Notes: generated from the sequence alone by a model not told the origin. 64,000 nt of DNA from Lateolabrax maculatus (GCA_031216445.1 CM062218.1:24770001-24834000); one strand, 5' to 3'. Positions 33,741-47,928 are shown, numbered from the stretch's first letter. Program-made: numbers and translations.

Positions 33741-35092
33741 ACCAGTAAAGAGCCATCAGCTGTCAGATAGCACTTTGTAAATTATGCAGCAGTTAATGTT
33801 CTCCTGTTATCAGAGAAAGTTTTATGCTTTCATGCAACTGAGCTGGCTTGTTTATGATCTCAAAAAACAAAAAAATTCTATTAAAGTGTACCATGTTATG
33901 CTAGTATGATAATGGTGGAAATAGCGCCACCTTGTGTTGCAAAGAGTTGTTAAATAATGTTGTCAGAAAGGAACCTAGCAAGGTTGACCTGTTTACATTT
34001 GTGTTTTGGGAAAACTTTTAATTATAGTAGTTATAATGTAGTACAAATACAAAACCCAAGGAGTGATGTTTTTCTGTGTTGGTTTAAACCTTGGACTGAT
34101 GCTCGCTTTGGGACACAAAAGCATTTGTTGTACTTTCAGTTTTGATCAGAAATGCAATGATTTTGCATGCACTGAAGTCCTGTAATTATCAGGTGTTTAC
34201 CTGTTTAATATTGTGAGACTGTTACATGCATAGAATTAGCTCACAAAAATGTGGTTTTATTTTTGCCATGTCCATGTCATGTTCTACAGTCAAATCAAAC
34301 CACAAGTTTGTTGTTTAGCTGCTGTTTTGTACTTGAATGTACAAGAAAGTGATACTTGGGAACAGAACACTTGAGGCTGAATAATAGATTTAATGCATAT
34401 TGTTATTACAATAGCCTAACAGACATAGATCACAATATGAGCAATTTTACAACTAGCTTTAAAATACATTAAATATGACAAGAGGATAGAGAACAGTAAT
34501 TTTATTGTTTATTGTAAGGTTATTACATGAGTGATAAAACACACATTTTATATTGGAGAACTGGAATCAAAAGTAACAATATCGAACATTTATTGTTCAG
34601 CCTAGATCTGTCAGTGATGCAATTATTTTTTTTAATAAATGTTGTAATGCAGCTGAACAAACCCAGTGAGTGTTCTTTTAAAGTATATGTTTGTGGTGTT
34701 TTTCCCTTTATTAGGTAATAACAGCTAAAATAGATAAGAAATGGGAGAAGGACAAGGACCCATTCAAGGAAATTGGTTTGTTTAATTTAACTGAACTGAA
34801 ATGAACTGAAAAAAAATGAGTGAGTAGTAAGTAGTAGGTATCATAATTCTAAGTGGGGTTAAATTTGTATCAAGCAGTCCACACAAAATGAAAAAATTAA
34901 GTTAACACTAAGCATGGCTATTAAGTTACATGAACTTTTTTTTTTTTTTTTTAGTTGTACTACTTGATTTGGTACTGCACACTTAAAATAAACAAGCTTT
35001 TCTAACTCACTATTCTTAAGATTACTTTGCTTAATTTGCAACGAGTTTGCATACTTTTTTTAAGTAAGGTCAACTAATTAGATTTTACAGTG
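33741..35092. other. 3' flank of copy M1 with right end of the CACTG insertion
   Basis: No gene is seen. L2-type variants run to about 33960, then unit-M variants (CACAATATGAGC near 34432, CAGTAATTTT). Just upstream of the candidate small exon the T-run is one base longer than in unit L. The CAGTG terminus is at 35088-35092. Confidence 0.55.
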
Positions 35093-35653
35093 AGTATACG
35101 TACACACGTCTCCCGCAGAGCTATGTTGAAAGTCCCTCAATATTCAGTCGAGTATTGGCTAATGACCTGCAACACCTAGACGTGTCCAGTACAGTACTAC
35201 AATATGTAGATGATCTCTTGATATGTAGCACCTCCAAAGCTCAATGTGCACAAGACTCAGTCTCAGCCCTGATGGCTTTAGAAAAGGGGGCTCACAAGGT
35301 GAGTAAAAATAAATTACAGTTTTGCCAGACACAGGTTGAATACTTAGGTAGACAACTCTGTGGCACTAAATGAGCTATAGTGCCCTCACAAATTGAGGCA
35401 GTATCGAAAGCTCCCAAACCACAAACGGTGAGACACATGTCGTCATTTCTGCCATCTCAGCTTTACTAGAAGCCATACACCATCCAAAAGTGTTAGCCAT
35501 CATTAAATGCGTAGCTCATCAAAAAACGAATTCCCTGATAGCTAAAGGCAACAACTTAGCAGATGAAGCCGCAAAACGCATAGCTACACCCACCTGTATA
35601 GGACCACTGCTAGTAGCTGGAGATTGTGAACCACTGACAAACTTATATATATA

Positions 35654-35732
<79 letters not shown>

Positions 35733-36014
35733 CTATATATATGTGCTGCTATGTAATAGCAGCACAACATCAGGCAAGTCCATATGCACATTCTGTATGG
35801 GCAAAAAGGGGGGCAAGTATAATCACTGAAGAAGGTCCATCACATGGGCTATGGCGAAGTGCACATGGACATATTGTCCTCCCAACATCTTTGGTACAGG
35901 TTGCTACACGTAGTGCGCATGGTCAGGACCATTGCACAAGTGGGGAGGTGTTGAGACGCCTTCAAGCAGTCTGGTGGTCACCATTTTTCCGACCTGCGTT
36001 TGTAGCTGAGACAA
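35093..36014 (+). pseudogene. ERV pol piece after M1
   Basis: Same RT, RNase H and integrase remnants. AGTA at 35093-35096 pairs with the AGTA at 27697-27700 across the insertion. It is cut at the tandem junction at 36014. Confidence 0.8.
35644..35729. repeat. (TA)n tract, 86 bp, in pol after M1
   Basis: The longest tract in the window, with one TGA interruption near its start. Confidence 0.9.
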
Positions 36015-36135
36015 TTTTGCAAGGAAGGTTTTTTTCTGTTGCTCTGGTATTTCAAGTCTGATACTGCATGTTAGTGTTTTTGTTTTTTGTTTCTATTTTG
36101 CCGGGCTTGATGCTAAAATGATCTTTTCTTTTCAG

Positions 36136-39100
36136 ATTTTTCAAGAAGACAAAAAACTTCCTATGCAGTGGTTGTGTAAGTACTGCACATTTTGTGCTGA
36201 AAAGAGGTGCTTCTTACTTAAGCATTACCGCTTAAAACACGGGTGCCACACTCGAATATCACCACTACCGTGCCTTTATAAGGAGTGCCTGTGCACATTT
36301 AAATCTTTCAATGCACTCAAAGTCCACTTATCAACATGGCACACTCAAAAGGACCTGGGGAACGTGGGTGAAACTGCTTTCCATTGTCAGCTGTGTGACT
36401 TTGTGGAGCCTTGCACTGGAGCTGACTTTTTTACCCATTTACGAAGACATTTGAAGCTGAAGCAAAAGGTTTCCTGTCCATATCAAGGCTGTAGTTTTCA
36501 GAGCAATGTTTATTCAACCTTTAATTCACATAAAAGCAAAGAACATCAAGACCACAATAAGATGGCATTCAAACCTGAAATTGTGTCACATAATGTACTT
36601 GAGGTACCTCCACCTAATATAAATATTCAACCTGAGGATAGTGCCCCTGAAACTGATTAGGTTGAGTTTGAGGTTACTGAGCTCAATGAAGATGTGGGAG
36701 ACTTGGAGAGTCAGTTGGAACATAATGTAGCTGCTGTTTTTCTGAAAATGTCATCGATTCTTAACATCTCTGAAAATGCCCTGCAAGAAGTTATAGAGCA
36801 GATCAACCAAATTTATGTGCTTTCACAGCCATTGTTACATACCTCGGTTGGAAAAATACTAAATCAACATTGTGGAGATGTTGAGGACTCTTAAGTGAGT
36901 GAGATAGCTAAAGTATTTACTGAGAATAATGTATTCCTGAAATTCACTTCTACTAGGGGGTCATTGTCAACCACTAGCAAGCGAACATCATACATTTGAA
37001 AAGAATTCTCAGTGGTGACGCCTATTGAGTTTGTCCTAAAAAATGACAGGCAGACAGTTGTGTATATCCCCATACTAAAAATGCTGCAGACATTACTAAA
37101 CAATGGAGAAATTTTAGATAAGGCCATGTCATCTGAGACAATTTGTCACAAGGATACAGATCTCACAGGGATGGTTACCGGTTTAAAGACAATTCTCTCT
37201 TGACAGAGGAAGAATTCAGGATTGCTCTTTTCTTGTACATAGATGATTTTGAGGTGGCTAAGCCCTTGGGAACCTCCAGAAAGAAACACAAGCTGCCATC
37301 TACTGGGTACTTGGAAATCTACACCCTAAATATCGCTCCTCTCTTCATTCCATTCAGCTTGCTCTACTCATCATCGCTGAAGATGATATCAGGAAGTTGA
37401 CTTTAAATGAGAGACCACAGTCTATTGAAGAATTAAAAGTGCAACTGGTAGATAAACTGTCACTGCAGTATGACTTTAAACTGCAGTATGAAGATCAAGA
37501 CTTCCATAATGCCCTCTGCAATTTGACTGAAATAACTGATTTACCTGAAAGAGCTACGCTCAAAATCATCCCTCTTGTGACTCTCCATTTAACCGCATTG
37601 TCATCACCCACCACAACATCAGACACTGAGTGCAGCACAGCAGACACTGAGATCCTGTCGACAGGAAGAGCATCACCATCGCTAAGACAACAGTGGCCAG
37701 ATTTCTTTGACATACCCAATTTCTCAGTTGATGTTGACTATAGACTCAGACAGGCAGATCTTGCCTTTATGAAGGATGGAACACGTATGACTCTACCACG
37801 AGATATGAAGCATGACATACTAGAAAAGCTTGCTGAGACGATGTACAGTTTCAAGGCTTACCCTAAAGATGATGACTTCAGCAGTGTTGCAAAAGCACTA
37901 ATTAGCAAACACCCCTGCCTCACTGAGCCTGGACCACACAGATGGTATGGCTGGAAAAACAGCCTTAAATTATCGCACAAAGCTTCAAAAAGCTGGATGT
38001 GAGGATGTAGCAATCAATGGAGGCAAAAGAAGTAAAGGCAACCCAGAAGGAGAATCCTCAAGCAAGAATATCAAACGGCCAAAAAGAGGTGAAGCAAACT
38101 ACCTACCTAACTTACCTGAAGGACATGATGAAACAAGCCTTGAAAATGCCAGAAAGGTTCTCGTGGAAGAAATGAAGAAGAAACAACCCAATGGCACTCT
38201 CATCTCACAAATGATGGACCAATCATTCCCACTACGCAGACAAGAAATTGTAGAAAAGGAACCTGCTGTACAGAACATTGTTGAACGATGGCCAGCACTC
38301 TTCACAGACAGGTAAACTATTTTTGTTCTCAACCAATAAAATAATGCCTATCAAAAAGAAATTCAAGGTGTGTGGCTAGAAATCCAAACACACTTGTTGG
38401 AATGTTAACACTTCTGCCATCTCTCCATCCCTACCCACCCCTCTCTCTACTTTTCAGGTGTTTGCTGAGTTCAACAGAATCGCAAGTAAGAATCTTGAGG
38501 GAGACTTCTTTGAGGCTCTGGACCAGTATACCCCACGTTTCATTGAACTTTTCAAAACAAGAAGGGGAACTGTTGGCCAGAAGCTCAGTGAGCTGATGCA
38601 GCACATGAGCTGGATGGTAAGTAGGTTAATTTTGCTTTTGATCTGTGTGATAGTTCATCAATCAAGTTCTAAATGAGATGATCCAGCCCAACCTATTCTA
38701 TTTCCTGTCTGACTTGTGCTTGTGCCTTGCAAATTACTCTGTTAACTGGTCTTTTCTCTCTCTGTGTATCATTAGACACCAGACGTGACAGTACTTCGCT
38801 CTGTTGTCCTCAAAGGCATTCCTATTTTACTTGGTGACGACTCCAGTGAATTCTTCAAGACATGCTCTGTAAGTACTTGCACATAAGAAAAAGTTTGGTC
38901 TGCATTAAAATAGAACTATATCTGTGCTGACATAGAAGATGTAATTTTATCTGCACAATATACAATATACATTTTGTACAGTGATTGATGTATTTTGTAT
39001 GGCAATTCCTCCACAGCTAATCTGAGAGGTATTTAAACAGCCAGTAAATAAAAATGAAATTTGCCACATAAACGTTGTACACATTAATTAATTGTAAATC

Positions 39101-39660
39101 TAAGGAGCAGGAGTCCAGGCTGAAAAGTCAGTGTCACTGTTTAAGAATATATGGACCTTGTGGACCATAGCTTTAGTTTAATCATACCACATTTATTTTG
39201 TTGGTTATATTGTAACAATCCAGTGTGAACACATATTTAAAACCATATTCTCTAGCAAATGCTTTCAACATTAAAAATGAATGTTTAGAAGAGCATAAAT
39301 TGCCATGCTGAAGAATGTGTGTGTGTGTCTTTGTAGGGTACAGCGAGAGACGAGGCCCTAGAATGCACTGTCGGTGTGCTGACAGTTGTCAGTGAAGATA
39401 ATCCTCATGAGGGTCCAAGTTCAGTAGACCTCCAGCCCATCTCCACTGCCATCATTCTGGAGGGAGGTATCATCATGGATCATATAAAAAAACTTGCCTC
39501 AGGCAGTTTGTCTGTTATTTGGGCTTACATATGCTTTGCATTTGGATTACCCAAAATGCATGGCAAATACACTCAACTTCATTCACACTGTGATGCTTGG
39601 ACTGGGAAAGAAAACCTCCCACCAAAACTGTTAACTTTGAAGAACAGTCTACTGGGTTAG
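36136..39660 (+). pseudogene. Gene copy M2
   Basis: It has the TAG stop at 36658-36660 and Ala-to-Ser at finger-protein residue 122 (also in M3 and M4). A 1-base deletion at about 37140 (GAGACAATTTG for GAGACAAATTTG) shifts the middle region. That deletion is also in M4 but not in M3, which lies between them. It has no exon 2 or promoter. Confidence 0.85.
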
Positions 39661-41012
39661 ACCAGTAAAGAGCCATCAGCTGTCAGATAGCACTTTGTAA
39701 ATTATGCAGCAGTTAATGTTCTCCTGTTATCAGAGAAAGTTTTATGCTTTCATGCAACTGAGCTGGCTTGTTTATGATCTCAAAAAAAAAAAAAATTCTA
39801 TTAAAGTGTACCATGTTATGCTAGTATGCTAATGGTGGAAATAGCGCCACCTTGTGTTGCAAAGAGTTGTTAGATAATGTTGTCAGAAAGGAACCTAGCA
39901 AGGTTGACCTGTTTACATTTGTGTTTTGGGAAAACTTTTAATTATAGTAGTTATAATGTAGTACAAATACAAAACCCAAGGAGTGATGTTTTTCTGTGTT
40001 GGTTTAAACCTTGGACTGATGCTCGCTTTGGGACACAAAAGCATTTGTTGTACTTTCAGTTTTGATCAGAAATGCAATGATTTTGCATGCACTGAAGTCC
40101 TGTAATTATCAGGTGTTTACCTGTTTAATATTGTGAGACTGTTACATGCATAGAATTAGCTCACAAAAATGTGGTTTTATTTTTGCCATGTCCATGTCAT
40201 GTTCTACAGTCAAATCAAACCACAAGTTTGTTGTTTAGCTGCTGTTTTGTACTTGAATGTACAAGAAAGTGATACTTGGGAACAGAACACTTGAGGCTGA
40301 ATAATAGATTTAATGCATATTGTTATTACAATAGCCTAACAGACATAGATCACAATATGAGCAATTTTACAACTAGCTTTAAAATACATTAAATATGACA
40401 AGAGGATAGAGAACAGTAATTTTATTGTTTATTGTAAGGTTATTACATGAGTGATAAAACACACATTTTATATTGGAGAATTGGAATCAAAAGTAACAAT
40501 ATCGAACATTTATTGTTCAGCCTAGATCTGTCAGTGATGCAATTATTTTTTTTAATAAATGTTGTAATGCAGCTGAACAAACCCAGTGAGTGTTCTTTTA
40601 AAGTATATGTTTGTGGTGTTTTTCCCTTTATTAGGTAATAACAGCTAAAATAGATAAGAAATGGGAGAAGGACAAGGACCCATTCAAGGAAATTGGTTTG
40701 TTTAATTTAACTGAACTGAAATGAACTGAAAAAAAATGAGTGAGTAGTAAGTAGTAGGTATCATAATTCTAAGTGGGGTTAAATTTGTATCAAGCAGTCC
40801 ACACAAAATGAAAAAATTAAGTTAACACTAAGCATGGCTATTAAGTTACATGAACTTTTTTTTTTTTTTTTTAGTTGTACTACTTGATTTGGTACTGCAC
40901 ACTTAAAATAAACAAGCTTTTCTAACTCACTATTCTTAAGATTACTTTGCTTAATTTGCAACGAGTTTGCATACTTTTTTTAAGTAAGGTCAACTAATTA
41001 GATTTTACAGTG
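39661..41012. other. 3' flank of copy M2 with right end of the CACTG insertion
   Basis: No gene is seen. The A-run and GTATGCTAATGG are of the ordinary type, and from 40350 the unit-M variants are present. The CAGTG terminus is at 41008-41012. Confidence 0.55.
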
Positions 41013-41573
41013 AGTATACGTACACACGTCTCCCGCAGAGCTATGTTGAAAGTCCCTCAATATTCAGTCGAGTATTGGCTAATGACCTGCAACACCTAGA
41101 CGTGTCCAGTACAGTACTACAATATGTAGATGATCTCTTGATATGTAGCACCTCCAAAGCTCAATGTGCACAAGACTCAGTCTCAGCCCTGATGGCTTTA
41201 GAAAAGGGGGCTCACAAGGTGAGTAAAAATAAATTACAGTTTTGCCAGACACAGGTTGAATACTTAGGTAGACAACTCTGTGGCACTAAATGAGCTATAG
41301 TGCCCTCACAAATTGAGGCAGTATCGAAAGCTCCCAAACCACAAACGGTGAGACACATGTCGTCATTTCTGCCATCTCAGCTTTACTAGAAGCCATACAC
41401 CATCCAAAAGTGTTAGCCATCATTAAATGCGTAGCTCATCAAAAAACGAATTCCCTGATAGCTAAAGGCAACAACTTAGCAGATGAAGCCGCAAAACGCA
41501 TAGCTACACCCACCTGTATAGGACCACTGCTAGTAGCTGGAGATTGTGAACCACTGACAAACTTATATATATA

Positions 41574-41634
<61 letters not shown>

Positions 41635-41916
41635 CTATATATATGTGCTGCTATGTAATAGCAGCACAACATCAGGCAAGTCCATATGCACATTCTGTAT
41701 GGGCAAAAAGGGGGGCAAGTATAATCACTGAAGAAGGTCCATCACATGGGCTATGGCGAAGTGCACATGGACATATTGTCCTCCCAACATCTTTGGTACA
41801 GGTTGCTACACGTAGTGCGCATGGTCAGGACCATTGCACAAGTGGGGAGGTGTTGAGACGCCTTCAAGCAGTCTGGTGGTCACCATTTTTCCGACCTGCG
41901 TTTGTAGCTGAGACAA
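41013..41916 (+). pseudogene. ERV pol piece after M2
   Basis: Same remnants, cut at 41916. No private change was noticed apart from the TA length. Confidence 0.8.
41564..41631. repeat. (TA)n tract, 68 bp, in pol after M2
   Basis: One TGA interruption near its start. Confidence 0.9.
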
Positions 41917-42037
41917 TTTTGCAAGGAAGGTTTTTTTCTGTTGCTCTGGTATTTCAAGTCTGATACTGCATGTTAGTGTTTTTGTTTTTTGTTTCTATTT
42001 TGCCGGGCTTGATGCTAAAATGATCTTTTCTTTTCAG

Positions 42038-45000
42038 ATTTTTCAAGAAGACAAAAAACTTCCTATGCAGTGGTTGTGTAAGTACTGCACATTTTGTGCT
42101 GAAAAGAGGTGCTTCTTACTTAAGCATTACCGCTTAAAACACGGGTGCCACACTCGAATATCACCACTACCGTGCCTTTATAAGGAGTGCCTGTGCACAT
42201 TTAAATCTTTCAATGCACTCAAAGTCCACTTATCAACATGGCACACTCAAAAGGACCTGGGGAACGTGGGTGAAACTGCTTTCCATTGTCAGCTGTGTGA
42301 CTTTGTGGAGCCTTGCACTGGAGCTGACTTTTTTACCCATTTACGAAGACATTTGAAGCTGAAGCAAAAGGTTTCCTGTCCATATCAAGGCTGTAGTTTT
42401 CAGAGCAATGTTTATTCAACCTTTAATTCACATAAAAGCAAAGAACATCAAGACCACAATAAGATGGCATTCAAACCTGAAATTGTGTCACATAATGTAC
42501 TTGAGGTACCTCCACCTAATATAAATATTCAACCTGAGGATAGTGCCCCTGAAACTGATTAGGTTGAGTTTGAGGTTACTGAGCTCAATGAAGATGTGGG
42601 AGACTTGGAGAGTCAGTTGGAACATAATGTAGCTGCTGTTTTTCTGAAAATGTCATCGATTCTTAACATCTCTGAAAATGCCCTGCAAGAAGTTATAGAG
42701 CAGATCAACCAAATTTATGTGCTTTCACAGCCATTGTTACATACCTCGGTTGGAAAAATACTAAATCAACATTGTGGAGATGTTGAGGACTCTTAAGTGA
42801 GTGAGATAGCTAAAGTATTTACTGAGAATAATGTATTCCTGAAATTCACTTCTACTAGGGGGTCATTGTCAACCACTAGCAAGCGAACATCATACATTTG
42901 AAAAGAATTCTCAGTGGTGACGCCTATTGAGTTTGTCCTAAAAAATGACAGGCAGACAGTTGTGTATATCCCCATACTAAAAATGCTGCAGACATTACTA
43001 AACAATGGAGAAATTTTAGATAAGGCCATGTCATCTGAGACAAATTTGTCACAAGGATACAGATCTCACAGGGATGGTTACCGGTTTAAAGACAATTCTC
43101 TCTTGACAGAGGAAGAATTCAGGATTGCTCTTTTCTTGTACATAGATGATTTTGAGGTGGCTAAGCCCTTGGGAACCTCCAGAAAGAAACACAAGCTGCC
43201 ATCTACTGGGTACTTGGAAATCTACACCCTAAATATCGCTCCTCTCTTCATTCCATTCAGCTTGCTCTACTCATCATCGCTGAAGATGATATCAGGAAGT
43301 TGACTTTAAATGAGAGACCACAGTCTATTGAAGAATTAAAAGTGCAACTGGTAGATAAACTGTCACTGCAGTATGACTTTAAACTGCAGTATGAAGATCA
43401 AGACTTCCATAATGCCCTCTGCAATTTGACTGAAATAACTGATTTACCTGAAAGAGCTACGCTCAAAATCATCCCTCTTGTGACTCTCCATTTAACCGCA
43501 TTGTCATCACCCACCACAACATCAGACACTGAGTGCAGCACAGCAGACACTGAGATCCTGTCGACAGGAAGAGCATCACCATCGCTAAGACAACAGTGGC
43601 CAGATTTCTTTGACATACCCAATTTCTCAGTTGATGTTGACTATAGACTCAGACAGGCAGATCTTGCCTTTATGAAGGATGGAACACGTATGACTCTACC
43701 ACGAGATATGAAGCATGACATACTAGAAAAGCTTGCTGAGACGATGTACAGTTTCAAGGCTTACCCTAAAGATGATGACTTCAGCAGTGTTGCAAAAGCA
43801 CTAATTAGCAAACACCCCTGCCTCACTGAGCCTGGACCACACAGATGGTATGGCTGGAAAAACAGCCTTAAATTATCGCACAAAGCTTCAAAAAGCTGGA
43901 TGTGAGGATGTAGCAATCAATGGAGGCAAAAGAAGTAAAGGCAACCCAGAAGGAGAATCCTCAAGCAAGAATATCAAACGGCCAAAAAGAGGTGAAGCAA
44001 ACTACCTACCTAACTTACCTGAAGGACATGATGAAACAAGCCTTGAAAATGCCAGAAAGGTTCTCGTGGAAGAAATGAAGAAGAAACAACCCAATGGCAC
44101 TCTCATCTCACAAATGATGGACCAATCATTCCCACTACGCAGACAAGAAATTGTAGAAAAGGAACCTGCTGTACAGAACATTGTTGAACGATGGCCAGCA
44201 CTCTTCACAGACAGGTAAACTATTTTTGTTCTCAACCAATAAAATAATGCCTATCAAAAAGAAATTCAAGGTGTGTGGCTAGAAATCCAAACACACTTGT
44301 TGGAATGTTAACACTTCTGCCATCTCTCCATCCCTACCCACCCCTCTCTCTACTTTTCAGGTGTTTGCTGAGTTCAACAGAATCGCAAGTAAGAATCTTG
44401 AGGGAGACTTCTTTGAGGCTCTGGACCAGTATACCCCACGTTTCATTGAACTTTTCAAAACAAGAAGGGGAACTGTTGGCCAGAAGCTCAGTGAGCTGAT
44501 GCAGCACATGAGCTGGATGGTAAGTAGGTTAATTTTGCTTTTGATCTGTGTGATAGTTCATCAATCAAGTTCTAAATGAGATGATCCAGCCCAACCTATT
44601 CTATTTCCTGTCTGACTTGTGCTTGTGCCTTGCAAATTACTCTGTTAACTGGTCTTTTCTCTCTCTGTGTATCATTAGACACCAGACGTGACAGTACTTC
44701 GCTCTGTTGTCCTCAAAGGCATTCCTATTTTACTTGGTGACGACTCCAGTGAATTCTTCAAGACATGCTCTGTAAGTACTTGCACATAAGAAAAAGTTTG
44801 GTCTGCATTAAAATAGAACTATATCTGTGCTGACATAGAAGATGTAATTTTATCTGCACAATATACAATATACATTTTGTACAGTGATTGATGTATTTTG
44901 TATGGCAATTCCTCCACAGCTAATCTGAGAGGTATTTAAACAGCCAGTAAATAAAAATGAAATTTGCCACATAAACGTTGTACACATTAATTAATTGTAA

Positions 45001-45563
45001 ATCTAAGGAGCAGGAGTCCAGGCTGAAAAGTCAGTGTCACTGTTTAAGAATATATGGACCTTGTGGACCATAGCTTTAGTTTAATCATACCACATTTATT
45101 TTGTTGGTTATATTGTAACAATCCAGTGTGAACACATATTTAAAACCATATTCTCTAGCAAATGCTTTCAACATTAAAAATGAATGTTTAGAAGAGCATA
45201 AATTGCCATGCTGAAGAATGTGTGTGTGTGTCTTTGTAGGGTACAGCGAGAGACGAGGCCCTAGAATGCACTGTCGGTGTGCTGACAGTTGTCAGTGAAG
45301 ATAATCCTCATGAGGGTCCAAGTTCAGTAGACCTCCAGCCCATCTCCACTGCCATCATTCTGGAGGGAGGTATCATCATGGATCATATAAAAAAACTTGC
45401 CTCAGGCAGTTTGTCTGTTATTTGGGCTTACATATGCTTTGCATTTGGATTACCCAAAATGCATGGCAAATACACTCAACTTCATTCACACTGTGATGCT
45501 TGGACTGGGAAAGAAAACCTCCCACCAAAACTGTTAACTTTGAAGAACAGTCTACTGGGTTAG
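42038..45563 (+). pseudogene. Gene copy M3
   Basis: It has the TAG stop (42560-42562) and the Ser at residue 122 shared with M2 and M4, but not the 1-base deletion, so its middle region stays open after the second common stop. The intron before the last exon reads TTCTCTAGC as in M2 and M4. Confidence 0.85.
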
Positions 45564-46915
45564 ACCAGTAAAGAGCCATCAGCTGTCAGATAGCACTTTG
45601 TAAATTATGCAGCAGTTAATGTTCTCCTGTTATCAGAGAAAGTTTTATGCTTTCATGCAACTGAGCTGGCTTGTTTATGATCTCAAAAAAAAAAAAAATT
45701 CTATTAAAGTGTACCATGTTATGCTAGTATGCTAATGGTGGAAATAGCGCCACCTTGTGTTGCAAAGAGTTGTTAGATAATGTTGTCAGAAAGGAACCTA
45801 GCAAGGTTGACCTGTTTACATTTGTGTTTTGGGAAAACTTTTAATTATAGTAGTTATAATGTAGTACAAATACAAAACCCAAGGAGTGATGTTTTTCTGT
45901 GTTGGTTTAAACCTTGGACTGATGCTCGCTTTGGGACACAAAAGCATTTGTTGTACTTTCAGTTTTGATCAGAAATGCAATGATTTTGCATGCACTGAAG
46001 TCCTGTAATTATCAGGTGTTTACCTGTTTAATATTGTGAGACTGTTACATGCATAGAATTAGCTCACAAAAATGTGGTTTTATTTTTGCCATGTCCATGT
46101 CATGTTCTACAGTCAAATCAAACCACAAGTTTGTTGTTTAGCTGCTGTTTTGTACTTGAATGTACAAGAAAGTGATACTTGGGAACAGAACACTTGAGGC
46201 TGAATAATAGATTTAATGCATATTGTTATTACAATAGCCTAACAGACATAGATCACAATATGAGCAATTTTACAACTAGCTTTAAAATACATTAAATATG
46301 ACAAGAGGATAGAGAACAGTAATTTTATTGTTTATTGTAAGGTTATTACATGAGTGATAAAACACACATTTTATATTGGAGAATTGGAATCAAAAGTAAC
46401 AATATCGAACATTTATTGTTCAGCCTAGATCTGTCAGTGATGCAATTATTTTTTTTAATAAATGTTGTAATGCAGCTGAACAAACCCAGTGAGTGTTCTT
46501 TTAAAGTATATGTTTGTGGTGTTTTTCCCTTTATTAGGTATTAACAGCTAAAATAGATAAGAAATGGGAGAAGGACAAGGACCCATTCAAGGAAATTGGT
46601 TTGTTTAATTTAACTGAACTGAAATGAACTGAAAAAAAATGAGTGAGTAGTAAGTAGTAGGTATCATAATTCTAAGTGGGGTTAAATTTGTATCAAGCAG
46701 TCCACACAAAATGAAAAAATTAAGTTAACACTAAGCATGGCTATTAAGTTACATGAACTTTTTTTTTTTTTTTTTAGTTGTACTACTTGATTTGGTACTG
46801 CACACTTAAAATAAACAAGCTTTTCTAACTCACTATTCTTAAGATTACTTTGCTTAATTTGCAACGAGTTTGCATACTTTTTTTAAGTAAGGTCAACTAA
46901 TTAGATTTTACAGTG
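45564..46915. other. 3' flank of copy M3 with right end of the CACTG insertion
   Basis: No gene is seen. GTATTAACAGC replaces GTAATAACAGC at the candidate small exon (46537 onward), which changes its second codon. The CAGTG terminus is at 46911-46915. Confidence 0.55.
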
Positions 46916-47476
46916 AGTATACGTACACACGTCTCCCGCAGAGCTATGTTGAAAGTCCCTCAATATTCAGTCGAGTATTGGCTAATGACCTGCAACACCT
47001 AGACGTGTCCAGTACAGTACTACAATATGTAGATGATCTCTTGATATGTAGCACCTCCAAAGCTCAATGTGCACAAGACTCAGTCTCAGCCCTGATGGCT
47101 TTAGAAAAGGGGGCTCACAAGGTGAGTAAAAATAAATTACAGTTTTGCCAGACACAGGTTGAATACTTAGGTAGACAACTCTGTGGCACTAAATGAGCTA
47201 TAGTGCCCTCACAAATTGAGGCAGTATCGAAAGCTCCCAAACCACAAACGGTGAGACACATGTCGTCATTTCTGCCATCTCAGCTTTACTAGAAGCCATA
47301 CACCATCCAAAAGTGTTAGCCATCATTAAATGCGTAGCTCATCAAAAAACGAATTCCCTGATAGCTAAAGGCAACAACTTAGCAGATGAAGCCGCAAAAC
47401 GCATAGCTACACCCACCTGTATAGGACCACTGCTAGTAGCTGGAGATTGTGAACCACTGACAAACTTATATATATA

Positions 47477-47525
<49 letters not shown>

Positions 47526-47807
47526 CTATATATATGTGCTGCTATGTAATAGCAGCACAACATCAGGCAAGTCCATATGCACATTCTGTATGGGCAAAAA
47601 GGGGGGCAAGTATAATCACTGAAGAAGGTCCATCACATGGGCTATGGCGAAGTGCACATGGACATATTGTCCTCCCAACATCTTTGGTACAGGTTGCTAC
47701 ACGTAGTGCGCATGGTCAGGACCATTGCACAAGTGGGGAGGTGTTGAGACGCCTTCAAGCAGTCTGGTGGTCACCATTTTTCCGACCTGCGTTTGTAGCT
47801 GAGACAA
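46916..47807 (+). pseudogene. ERV pol piece after M3
   Basis: Same remnants, cut at the tandem junction at 47807. Confidence 0.8.
47467..47522. repeat. (TA)n tract, 56 bp, in pol after M3
   Basis: One TGA interruption near its start. Confidence 0.9.
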
Positions 47808-47928
47808 TTTTGCAAGGAAGGTTTTTTTCTGTTGCTCTGGTATTTCAAGTCTGATACTGCATGTTAGTGTTTTTGTTTTTTGTTTCTATTTTGCCGGGCT
47901 TGATGCTAAAATGATCTTTTCTTTTCAG

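Larger units (their letters stand above)
27701..35092 (+). mobile_element. CACTG...CAGTG insertion splitting the ERV RT gene, carrying gene copy M1
   Basis: The left end reads CACTGTAAATGCAAAC and the right end reads TTAGATTTTACAGTG, so the outer 9 bases or so are inverted repeats (CACTGTAAA). AGTA lies directly outside both ends (27697-27700 and 35093-35096), like a target-site duplication. RT coding sequence stops at the left edge and resumes at the right edge in a compatible frame. CACTG/CAGTG ends are known from CACTA/EnSpm-type DNA transposons, and the right-terminal sequence resembles a common fish MITE; both points are from memory. Animal EnSpm elements usually make a 3-bp duplication, so the superfamily is uncertain. 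No transposase is visible: the element is non-autonomous or composite. It carries the promoter blocks, palindrome and gene in the same orientation as the ERV. Confidence 0.7.

Noticed and set aside
35519..35791. Ile-Tyr repeat proteins over the TA tracts
   Set aside because: They are translations of a (TA)n microsatellite whose length varies between copies.
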